64,000 bases of DNA from Streptomyces canus. GTDB taxonomy: Bacteria; Actinomycetota; Actinomycetes; Streptomycetales; Streptomycetaceae. This document shows, piece by piece, positions 1-6,341 of the stretch (the first letter of the stretch is position 1; each line of letters starts with the position of its first letter). The stretch covers positions 3,381,001-3,445,000 of the forward strand of contig NZ_JAUSYQ010000002.1 in the NCBI RefSeq assembly GCF_030816965.1, read 5' to 3'. The notes beneath the pieces were generated by a model. It was not told the origin of the DNA. It worked only from the letters and a program-made list of their open reading frames with translations, and did not search any database. The translations under genes and the position numbers were made by a program.

Positions 1-31
1 GACATATGCGGTGCGGGCGGCGTAGAAACCT

Positions 32-64
32 TTCTTGACCGACCGTTCTCGATAAGTCTAGGCT
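32..64 (+). promoter_or_regulatory. tetR promoter with overlapping operator
   Basis: A -35-like TTGACC (35-40) and a -10-like TAGGCT (59-64) are separated by 18 bp. The GTG start at 72 lies 7 nt after the -10, which predicts a leaderless transcript; there is no ribosome binding site. Positions 32-48 (TTCTTGACCGACCGTTC) cover the -35. Read on the other strand they nearly match the site at 699-716 in front of the dehydrogenase gene, so both are probably operators of this TetR. Promoter and operator are inferred from motifs only. Confidence 0.55.
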
Positions 65-71
65 GCGACAC

Positions 72-656
72 GTGGCCAGGACCAAGGAGTTCGATCCCGA
101 GACCGCGCTGCAGGCAGCTCTGGAGCTGTTCTGGCGGCGCGGCTACGAGGCGACGTCGATGTCCGACCTCGTGGAGCACCTCGGTATCGGGCGGGCCAGC
201 ATCTACGCCACCTTCGGCAGCAAGCACGAGCTGTATCTGAGGGCGCTGGACCGCTACGACAGGGCAGGACTCCCGCCGATCGTGCGGGAGCTGTCCCAAC
301 CGGGGCCCGCTCTGCCGGCCGTGCGAAGGGTCGTACGGCGGTACGCCACGGAGGCCGCCGACGAACAACTGCGCCGTAACGGTTGCATGGTCACCAACGC
401 GGCGGCCGAACTGGCCCCGCACGACCCGGCGGCCGCGCGACACGTCGAGCGCAACTGGGACCAGTTGGAGACCGTGCTGCACTCGGCGCTGGCCCGCGCG
501 CAGGCGCAGGGCGAACTGCCGGCGGACCGCGACCCGTTGACCCTCGCGAGGATGTTGCTGGTACTGCTCCAGGGGCTGCGTGTCGTCGGCAAGGCGTCGG
601 CGGACCCGGCCCGGGTGCGGGACGCGGCGGAACAGGCATTGGCACTGCTCGACTGA
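72..656 (+). CDS. TetR/AcrR-family transcriptional regulator
   Basis: The product is a 194-residue DNA-binding repressor of TetR type. The N-terminal helix-turn-helix is clear at about residues 26-50 (SMSDLVEHLGIGRASIYATF), followed by the usual FGSKHELY stretch. The C-terminal half is all-helical, as expected for a ligand-binding and dimer domain; its ligand cannot be told. The GTG start was chosen because the protein begins just before the HTH domain and a promoter sits 7 nt upstream. A near-identical 17-18 bp motif lies over this promoter and over that of the downstream short-chain dehydrogenase. This suggests autoregulation plus control of the dehydrogenase, and perhaps of the LysE exporter behind it. 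Confidence 0.9.
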   Translation: MARTKEFDPETALQAALELFWRRGYEATSMSDLVEHLGIGRASIYATFGSKHELYLRALDRYDRAGLPPIVRELSQPGPALPAVRRVVRRYATEAADEQLRRNGCMVTNAAAELAPHDPAAARHVERNWDQLETVLHSALARAQAQGELPADRDPLTLARMLLVLLQGLRVVGKASADPARVRDAAEQALALLD

Positions 657-698
657 ACCCTTTCAGCGCGGGTGGCGCCCCTTTTTTGCCGCCATACT

Positions 699-716
699 GA
701 ACCGATCGGTCAAGAA
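699..716. promoter_or_regulatory. probable TetR operator in front of the dehydrogenase gene
   Basis: GAACCGATCGGTCAAGAA contains the perfect palindrome ACCGATCGGT (701-710). It matches the reverse complement of 32-48 (GAACGGTCGGTCAAGAA) except for a one-base length difference and local changes in the core. Two such sites, one per promoter, fit a local TetR repressor. Binding is inferred. Confidence 0.6.
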
Positions 717-720
717 TAAG

Positions 721-770
721 GGTCATGAACAAGTCGGCCATGAACAAGTCGGTCATGAACAAGTCGGTCA
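721..770 (+). repeat. 15-bp tandem repeat, three full units and a partial
   Basis: Units GGTCATGAACAAGTC begin at 721, 736 (one change) and 751, with a degenerate fourth start (GGTCAAGAA) at 766. They lie between the operator at 699-716 and the dehydrogenase start at 787. The unit ends resemble the operator end CGGTCAAGAA, so the array may have grown out of operator-derived sequence. The 15-bp period keeps a reading frame open, but the in-frame extension has no ribosome binding site and is not taken as coding. Confidence 0.85.
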
Positions 771-786
771 AGAATCAGGGGAGATC

Positions 787-1548
787 ATGACGCGCTTCAT
801 CGGCAGGACCGCTCTCGTCACCGGCGCGGGCTCGGGAATCGGCCGAGCCATCGCCCTGGCGTTCGCCGCGGAGGGTGCGCAGGTGGTCGTCGCCGGACGC
901 GGGCGGGAGCCGCTGACGGAAACGGTCCGGCTGATCGAGGAGACGGGCGGCAAGGCACTCATGGTGACCGGGGACGTCGCGCGGGACGCCGAGATCCAGG
1001 CAGTTGTGCACGCCGCCGTGGACCGCTTCGGCTCGCTCGACGTGGCCGTCAACAACGCGGGGGTGTTCCGGGGCGGGCAGCCCCTGGCCGAACTGTCGTC
1101 GGCGGACTGGCAGGAGCAGCTCGACATCAACCTCACCGGGATGTTCCTGGCGCTCCGGGCCGAGATCCGCCAGATGCGCTCGCAGCCCTCCGGCGGCGCG
1201 ATCGTCAACATCGCCTCCACCTTCGGCGCCCACACCCGCGCGCCCGGCGCCGCCGCGTACGCCGCCACCAAGGCGGCCGTCTCCGCCCTCACCCGGGGCG
1301 CGGCCCTGGACCACATCCACGACGGTGTCCGCATCAACGCCGTCAGCCCCGGCGCGGTGGACACGCCCATGTCCCTGCGCCCCGGCGAGACGGAGGCGGA
1401 CCGCGCCGAGCGTGCGAAGGCCGTCCTCCCCCTGGGCCGTGTCTCGACCACGTCCGAGATCGCCGCCGCCGTCCTGTACCTGGCCTCGGACGACGCCTCC
1501 TCGGTGGTGGGCACCGACCTGGTGGTGGACAGCGGCGCGACGGCCTGA
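787..1548 (+). CDS. short-chain dehydrogenase/reductase (classical SDR)
   Basis: A 253-residue NAD(P)-dependent oxidoreductase with a complete classical SDR set: TGAGSGIG cofactor motif at residues 12-19, NNAG at 89-92, catalytic Ser144, Tyr158 and Lys162 (YAATK), and the VSPGAVDTPM segment. The substrate is unknown; the length fits the glucose dehydrogenase/FabG-like branch. The ATG at 787 is preceded by AGGGGAG. It is probably repressed by the upstream TetR through the site at 699-716, a common regulator-SDR arrangement. A LysE exporter follows 92 bp later in the same direction. Confidence 0.93.
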   Translation: MTRFIGRTALVTGAGSGIGRAIALAFAAEGAQVVVAGRGREPLTETVRLIEETGGKALMVTGDVARDAEIQAVVHAAVDRFGSLDVAVNNAGVFRGGQPLAELSSADWQEQLDINLTGMFLALRAEIRQMRSQPSGGAIVNIASTFGAHTRAPGAAAYAATKAAVSALTRGAALDHIHDGVRINAVSPGAVDTPMSLRPGETEADRAERAKAVLPLGRVSTTSEIAAAVLYLASDDASSVVGTDLVVDSGATA

Positions 1549-1640
1549 AAATCCACTGGCGAAAGTCGGCCGTCGGAGATGGGCTGGGCGGAGATCGGCT
1601 GGCGAAAATCGGCTGGAGAGCGAAAGTCCCCCGTGCTTGC

Positions 1641-2300
1641 ATGGGCGACATGGTGCCCACCGACCGTCTTCTCGCCTTCGCGGCCATGTCGTTCCTGCTG
1701 ATCGTGGTCCCCGGACCCAGCGTGCTGTTCGTGATCGGCCGGGCGCTCGCCCAGGGACGGCGTGCCGCCCTGACCACCGTGGCGGGGAACACGGTCGGCG
1801 CCTATGTGCTGGTCCTGGCCGTCGCGTTCGGGGTCGGCTCGATCGTGGAGCGCTCGGTCCTGGTCTTCACCACGCTCAAGCTCGCCGGTGCCGCCTACCT
1901 CGTGTACCTGGGCGTCAAGGCGTGGCGCGGGCGCGGGTCGCTGCGCGCGGCGTTCGCCGAGGACGTGACGGCTGCGGCGGCGGGGCACGGCGGTCTGCGG
2001 ACGTTCTGGGAGGGGTTCGCGGTCGGCGTGACCAACCCCAAGACCATCGTGTTCTTCGCCGCCGTACTGCCGCAGTTCGTGGACCGCGGCCAGGACCATG
2101 TGGCCGCGCAGATGCTGCTGCTCGGGCTGGTGTTCAACGTCATCGCGCTGGTCTCCGACGCCGTCTGGGGGCTGGTCGCGGCGACCGCGCGGGGCTGGTT
2201 CGCCCGCTCGCCGCGCCGCCTGTCCCTGGTGGGCGGGGTCGGCGGACTGACCATGATCGGCCTCGGTGTGACGGTGGCGGTGACGGGGCGGAAGGACTGA
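1641..2300 (+). CDS. LysE/RhtB-family amino acid exporter
   Basis: A 219-residue inner-membrane protein with about six hydrophobic segments. It begins with the family-typical FLLIVVPGPSVLFVIGRAL region and has the conserved GVTNPKTIVFFAAVLPQF block near residues 128-146. Members export amino acids or related metabolites; the substrate here cannot be told. ATG at 1641 is used, though ATG at 1650 is an equally good start and no strong ribosome binding site is present. It is probably carried with the upstream SDR. A convergent SDR gene ends 15 bp downstream. Confidence 0.88.
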   Translation: MGDMVPTDRLLAFAAMSFLLIVVPGPSVLFVIGRALAQGRRAALTTVAGNTVGAYVLVLAVAFGVGSIVERSVLVFTTLKLAGAAYLVYLGVKAWRGRGSLRAAFAEDVTAAAAGHGGLRTFWEGFAVGVTNPKTIVFFAAVLPQFVDRGQDHVAAQMLLLGLVFNVIALVSDAVWGLVAATARGWFARSPRRLSLVGGVGGLTMIGLGVTVAVTGRKD

Positions 2301-2315
2301 GGGGGCTCAGAGGGC

Positions 2316-3242
2316 TCAGACCTTCAGGGCGTCGTACGCCACCCCCGTGAGCTCCTCCGAGGCGGCCCAAAGGCGCGAGGACGCCCGGTCGTCGCGGGTC
2401 CACGGGGCCCGCCAGGAGGGGGCCGGGGAACCGCGCCACCCTGCCAGGGACGGGCCCGTGAAGGAGTCGGGCGCTACGTCGGGGGCGGTGGCCGCGTAGA
2501 GGGTGGGGAGGGCGCCGGCGTCGGCGGACTGGGCGAAGAAACGGTTGCCGACCCGCATGAAGCGTTCCGCCGCCCTGCGGCCTGCCATCCTCGGGCCCGC
2601 CGTCTGGAGGTTGGTGGCCGCGTACCCCGGGTGCGCCGCCGCCGCGACCACGTCCGAGCCGTGGGCCGCCAGCCTGCGGGCGAGTTCGTGGACGAAGAGG
2701 AGGTTGGCGGTCTTGGAGCGGGCGTAGGCGACCCAACGGCGGTAGCGGCGCTCGCTGTTGAGGTCGTCGATGTCGATGTTGGCCAGCGCGTGCATCGTGC
2801 TGGAGACGGTCACGACGCGTGCGGCGGGTGTCCCGAGAAGCGTGGGCAGCAGCAGACCGGTCAGCGCGAAGTGGCCAAGGTGGTTCGTGCCGAACTGGGT
2901 CTCGAAGCCGTCCGCCGTGGTGCCGTACGGCAGTGCCATCACGCCCGCGTTGTTGATCAGCAGGTCGAGGCGGTCGTAGGGGTACGCGGCCGCGAACTCC
3001 CTTACGGAGGCCAGATCCCCGAGGTCCAGCTGGGCCAACTCCGCCTCCGCTCCCGGGACTTCGCCGACCAGCTGGTCCCGGGCCTCGGCTCCGCGCGCCT
3101 CGCTGCGGCAGGCGAGCACCACGCGGGCGCCCCGGCGGGCGAGTTCCCGCGCGGTGACGTACCCGATGCCGCTGTTGGCCCCGGTGACGACGGCCACGCG
3201 TCCGCTCTGACCGGGGATGTCCTCGGCACTCCAGCCTGACAT
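2316..3242 (-). CDS. short-chain dehydrogenase (retinol dehydrogenase/protochlorophyllide reductase-like)
   Basis: A 308-residue SDR of the longer oxidoreductase branch. Motifs are TGANSGIG (residues 20-27), NNAG (97-100), VTVSS with catalytic Ser near 147-148, and YARSK with Tyr173 and Lys177. The conserved TNHLGHFALT stretch near 119-128 is typical of this branch. The ATG at 3242 has GGGAG about 7 nt upstream. It is transcribed alone, divergent from the excalibur-domain gene at 3418. The substrate is unknown; this family often reduces lipophilic carbonyls. Confidence 0.9.
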   Translation of the reverse strand: MSGWSAEDIPGQSGRVAVVTGANSGIGYVTARELARRGARVVLACRSEARGAEARDQLVGEVPGAEAELAQLDLGDLASVREFAAAYPYDRLDLLINNAGVMALPYGTTADGFETQFGTNHLGHFALTGLLLPTLLGTPAARVVTVSSTMHALANIDIDDLNSERRYRRWVAYARSKTANLLFVHELARRLAAHGSDVVAAAAHPGYAATNLQTAGPRMAGRRAAERFMRVGNRFFAQSADAGALPTLYAATAPDVAPDSFTGPSLAGWRGSPAPSWRAPWTRDDRASSRLWAASEELTGVAYDALKV

Positions 3243-3417
3243 GACCGGGCTCCCTCCACAGACGGCGTGGGATCCACCCTACGAGCGCGGCGCACCGGAT
3301 GTAATCCGTCCCGCACACCATGCGCCATGCAATGGTCACGGAATGAACACTTCACCTCCACAATCGACACATCGGCAATACGGTCATCCCCTCACGTAAC
3401 ACCTTCAGGGGGACGAC

Positions 3418-3903
3418 ATGGCCAACCCGTACAACACCCAGCCCGCACCGCAGTGGCAGCCGGCGCCGCCGCCCGCTTCCCGGCCCGCCCCCAGGTGGGC
3501 CCGGAAGCGGTACGTTCTGCCGGCTCTCGCGCTCGGACTCTTCCTCGGCGTCGGCATGGGCGCCGGCGACCCGGACAAGACGGCGGACGACGCGAAGCCG
3601 GCCGCCGCCAAGGCGCAGCCGACGGTGACCGTGACCGCGACGGCGACGGCGACCACCACGGCGACCCCGGAGCCGGAACCCGCGGTCACGGTGACCGCCA
3701 CGAAGACGGTCAAGGCCACCAGGACGGTCACGGCACAGGCCGAGGCCGACACGGACTCCGGGTCCGACACGGGCTCCGACAGCGTCTACTACGCCAACTG
3801 CTCCGAGGCCCGCGCCGCCGGCGCCGCCCCGATCCACCGCGGTGAGCCGGGGTACGCCTCCCACCTGGACCGGGACAACGACGGGGTGGCCTGCGACAGT
3901 TGA
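3418..3903 (+). CDS. excalibur calcium-binding domain protein, membrane-anchored
   Basis: A 161-residue surface protein. A proline/glutamine-rich cytoplasmic N-terminus is followed by one hydrophobic segment (about residues 38-50), then a long extracellular TVTVTAT-type threonine/valine/alanine repeat spacer. At the C-terminus is an excalibur domain, from YYANCSEAR to the EF-hand-like loop DRDNDGVACD. The family binds calcium outside the cell; the role of this member is unknown. Start ATG follows AGGGGGA with good spacing. A second, truncated excalibur copy lies about 2 kb downstream (5905-6175). Confidence 0.88.
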   Translation: MANPYNTQPAPQWQPAPPPASRPAPRWARKRYVLPALALGLFLGVGMGAGDPDKTADDAKPAAAKAQPTVTVTATATATTTATPEPEPAVTVTATKTVKATRTVTAQAEADTDSGSDTGSDSVYYANCSEARAAGAAPIHRGEPGYASHLDRDNDGVACDS

Positions 3904-3918
3904 CGGCCGGGCGCACCC

Positions 3919-4743
3919 TCAGCCCACGGAGTGACGGGCCGCCCGGGCGAAGTCGGTCATGCGGTCGGCGTACGTGTCCGGAGCGCCGAAGTGCACCGCC
4001 AGATGCTCCGCCCCGGCGGCCCGGAACGCCTCGGCGGTGCGGGCCGCGTCGTCGGCCGTACGATCCGGGGCGGACCAGTCGAGCCGGGTGCCCGGGGAGA
4101 CGGTGCGGTCACCTGTACGGGCCCGTAAGCGGGCCAGTCGTTCGCCGAACGCCATGGGGTCCAGGCCCACGCCCTGCCAGACGTCGGCGTACCGGGCCGC
4201 CCGCCGCAGGGCCGCGTCGGAGACACCGCCGGTCATCACCGGCACCGCACCGCGGGGTCGCGGCTCGAAGACGCCCGTGTCGAAGCCGTACCAGCGCCCC
4301 TCGAAGGGCCCCCGGCCGACCCGGAACAGGTGCCGCAGCAGGGCGATCGCCTCGTCCGTACGGGCCGCCCGGCTGCCGAAGTCGGCGCCTACGGCGGTGA
4401 ACTCCCGTGTGTCCCAGCCGATCCCCACGCCCAGGGTGATCCTGCCGCCGGACAGTGCGTGGAGGGTCGCGACCTGTTTGGCCACCACGAAGGGGCTGCG
4501 CAGGGGCAGGACGAGCACGGAGGTGCCGAGCCGGATCCGGCTGGTCGCGGCCGCCAGCCAGCCCAAGGTCACCAGCGGTTCGAGGACGCCTCCGTACACC
4601 GGGCCGTACTCACCGGGCGGTAGGACGTGGTCGGGCAGCCATGCCGTGTCGTAGCCGAGGTCCTCGGCCCGCCGCGCCAGGTCGACGAGCCGGCGCGGGT
4701 CGGTGTCCGCGGTCTCGTTGGGGAGGACGACCTGGAGCTTCAC
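3919..4743 (-). CDS. LLM-class F420-dependent oxidoreductase
   Basis: A 274-residue TIM-barrel oxidoreductase of the luciferase-like monooxygenase superfamily, in the actinobacterial F420-dependent branch. Visible blocks are the N-terminal LVDLARRAEDLGYDTAWLPDH, the SGGRITLGVGIGWDTREFTAVG block, and the PVMTGGVSDAALRRAARYADVW block. The start is GTG at 4743: it overlaps the stop of the upstream hydrolase (GTGA) and puts the first beta strand directly after Met, whereas longer frames add an unlikely Gly/Arg-rich leader. It is co-transcribed and translationally coupled with the alpha/beta hydrolase. The substrate is unknown. Confidence 0.88.
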   Translation of the reverse strand: MKLQVVLPNETADTDPRRLVDLARRAEDLGYDTAWLPDHVLPPGEYGPVYGGVLEPLVTLGWLAAATSRIRLGTSVLVLPLRSPFVVAKQVATLHALSGGRITLGVGIGWDTREFTAVGADFGSRAARTDEAIALLRHLFRVGRGPFEGRWYGFDTGVFEPRPRGAVPVMTGGVSDAALRRAARYADVWQGVGLDPMAFGERLARLRARTGDRTVSPGTRLDWSAPDRTADDAARTAEAFRAAGAEHLAVHFGAPDTYADRMTDFARAARHSVG

Positions 4744-5471
4744 TCCCCCTCCCGGACCTTCCCGGCCTTCCCGGCCTTCCCGGCCTCCCCGTCCGAGGAC
4801 GACGACGGCAGGGAGCGGAGAAAGCCGAGGACCTGCTCCAGCCACTCTTGCGGCCGCTCGACCATGACCACGTGATCACTGTCGATCTCCGTGTACCGCG
4901 CACCCCGGATCCCGGCGGCCAGGGCATGGGAACCCTCGGGCAGAACCAGACTGTCGGCGGTCGTCGCTATGACGAGTGTGGGGACACCGACCTCGGACAG
5001 GTCGGCGGTGACGTCGAGGAACGGGATCAGGTCGAGGTGCGGGCGGAGGGCGGGCGGCTCCTCGGCCCGCCAGCCGGGCAGGAGGCCGAGCAGATGGTCG
5101 TCGGGCCGGGCGAACCCGGCGGTCAGCACGAGCGCCGTCACCCGCTCGGGATGACGTACGGCGGCACGCACCGCCACCTGCGTGCCGAGCGAGAACCCGA
5201 GCAGCGCGAACCGCTCGACGCCACGCCGTACGGCGGAGTCGACGACCGCGTCCGTGAGCGCGTCGAGGTCCCACGGGGCGTCGGCAGCCGGGGTCCTGCC
5301 CGAGCCCGGGTAGTCCGGGGCGACGACGGTGTGTGCGGCGGCGAGAGCGGGCAGCACCGGCGCGAAGTTGCCTTCGATGCTGCCGGTGGCGCCATGGGCC
5401 AGTAGCAGCGCCGGGCCGGTGCCCGTGACGGTGGTGGCGAGAGAAGGAAGGGAGAGGGATGAATCGCGCAT
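4740..5471 (-). CDS. alpha/beta hydrolase
   Basis: A 243-residue alpha/beta hydrolase with HGATG oxyanion region at residues 26-30, nucleophile elbow GFSLGT (Ser94), and C-terminal acid and histidine regions (IATTADS; SDHVVMVERP). It ends in a low-complexity tail of repeated Gly-Lys-Ala encoded by a 9-bp tandem repeat (4757-4792). It is the first gene of an operon with the F420-type oxidoreductase, coupled by a GTGA overlap. It is divergent from a MerR regulator with a dyad between them (5482-5510), so MerR control is likely. The substrate is unknown. Confidence 0.9.
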   Translation of the reverse strand: MRDSSLSLPSLATTVTGTGPALLLAHGATGSIEGNFAPVLPALAAAHTVVAPDYPGSGRTPAADAPWDLDALTDAVVDSAVRRGVERFALLGFSLGTQVAVRAAVRHPERVTALVLTAGFARPDDHLLGLLPGWRAEEPPALRPHLDLIPFLDVTADLSEVGVPTLVIATTADSLVLPEGSHALAAGIRGARYTEIDSDHVVMVERPQEWLEQVLGFLRSLPSSSSDGEAGKAGKAGKVREGE

Positions 5472-5481
5472 GCCCCGTACG

Positions 5482-5510
5482 TTGACCCATCACATCGGTG
5501 TGAGGGTCAA
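5482..5510. promoter_or_regulatory. MerR-type operator dyad
   Basis: TTGACCC (5482-5488) and GGGTCAA (5504-5510) form a perfect inverted repeat; inner TCACA/TGTGA arms extend it around a TCGG centre. It sits in the 64-bp gap between the divergent hydrolase and merR starts, the usual place for MerR-family sites, which span an over-long promoter spacer. Assignment is by position and shape. Confidence 0.65.
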
Positions 5511-5535
5511 GTCCCGAGTGCGGTGAGGAGAATCA

Positions 5536-5904
5536 GTGCTGATAGGCGAGCTGTCGCGGCGGACCGGCGTACCGCATCGGCTGCTGCGGTACTACGAGGA
5601 GCAGGGCCTGCTGTGCCCAGGGCGCGACAGCAGCGGGTACCGCGTCTACGCACCCGACGCCCCGCATGTCGTGGCGCGCATCCGGGGCATGCTGGCGGCG
5701 GGGCTGAGCACCGATGCCATCCACGAGATGCTGCCGTGCGCCACCGACGCCGGGCCGGGGATCGACCCGTGCCCCGAGGTGCTGCGGACGATGGCCGCCT
5801 ACCTGGACCGGATGGACACCGACATCGCGGATCTGCGCCGGCGCCGGGCCGCGCTGGCCGCGTTCCGTGACGCGACCGAGGCACGGCAGGAACGGGTCCA
5901 CTGA
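5536..5904 (+). CDS. MerR-family transcriptional regulator
   Basis: A 122-residue regulator with the N-terminal winged helix of MerR proteins (LIGELSRRTGVPHRLLRYYEEQGLL, then SGYRVYAPD), a helical dimerisation region, and a short C-terminal tail. One Cys pair (CATDAGPGIDPCPEV) lies near residues 68-80, but the classic metal-binding arrangement is not evident, so the effector is unknown. GTG at 5536 follows GAGGAG at good spacing. It is divergent from the hydrolase/oxidoreductase operon, with a dyad in between. Confidence 0.9.
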   Translation: MLIGELSRRTGVPHRLLRYYEEQGLLCPGRDSSGYRVYAPDAPHVVARIRGMLAAGLSTDAIHEMLPCATDAGPGIDPCPEVLRTMAAYLDRMDTDIADLRRRRAALAAFRDATEARQERVH

Positions 5905-6175
5905 CGCGGCGGCGGGAGGGCGACGAGCACTACGACGGCCGTATCTCGACCGGGACGGCGACGGCATCGCCTGCGACCGGCCGCCCGCGGACTTCAGGGC
6001 CCACGACGACCAGGCGGCGGCAGCGGCCGAGGACACCCGCGCGAAGGGCACGGACCTCGCCGAGACCGGTGGCGGGGGCGACAGCACCGTGTACCTCGCC
6101 GCCGCGGGCTCGGCCTTCCTGCTCACCGGCGGCACGCTGGTGGCCACGGCGCGCAGTCGCCGCGCCGTGCGCTGA
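5905..6175 (+). pseudogene. 5'-truncated excalibur protein with LAETG cell-wall sorting signal
   Basis: Directly after the merR stop, in another frame, the sequence reads as the end of a surface protein: excalibur loop YLDRDGDGIACD, a charged spacer, LAETGG, a hydrophobic segment (VYLAAAGSAFLLTGGTLVA) and a basic tail. LAxTG plus membrane segment plus positive tail is the signal used by class E sortases, as in Streptomyces chaplins. No start codon, ribosome binding site or signal peptide precedes it. The N-terminal half of the excalibur domain, including its first Cys motif, is missing. I read it as a remnant left after its 5' half was lost, perhaps when merR arrived. Confidence 0.7.
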
Positions 6176-6214
6176 GCCGCGCGCACGAGGAACCTGAGGA
6201 CGCGAGGAAGGAGA

Positions 6215-6252
6215 GAAGGGGCGGGACCCCCGCACAGGGTTCCCGCCCCTTC
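6215..6252. terminator. strong hairpin terminator downstream of ppdk
   Basis: GAAGGGGCGGGA (6215-6226) pairs perfectly with TCCCGCCCCTTC (6241-6252), extended by CCC/GGG near the loop. It lies between the excalibur remnant and the end of ppdk and could stop transcription from both sides. Confidence 0.8.
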
Positions 6253-6341
6253 TTCGTGATCCGGAGCCGCCGCCCATCGGGTGAGGGTCGGGGACGGGCG
6301 GCGGATCCGGGGCTCCAGGGCCGTCAGGGGCCGTCAGGGGC

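Noticed and set aside
580..786. N-terminal extension of the SDR through the 15-bp repeats
   Set aside because: It would overlap tetR and the operator, lacks a ribosome binding site and adds repeats absent from SDR proteins. ATG at 787 has AGGGGAG.
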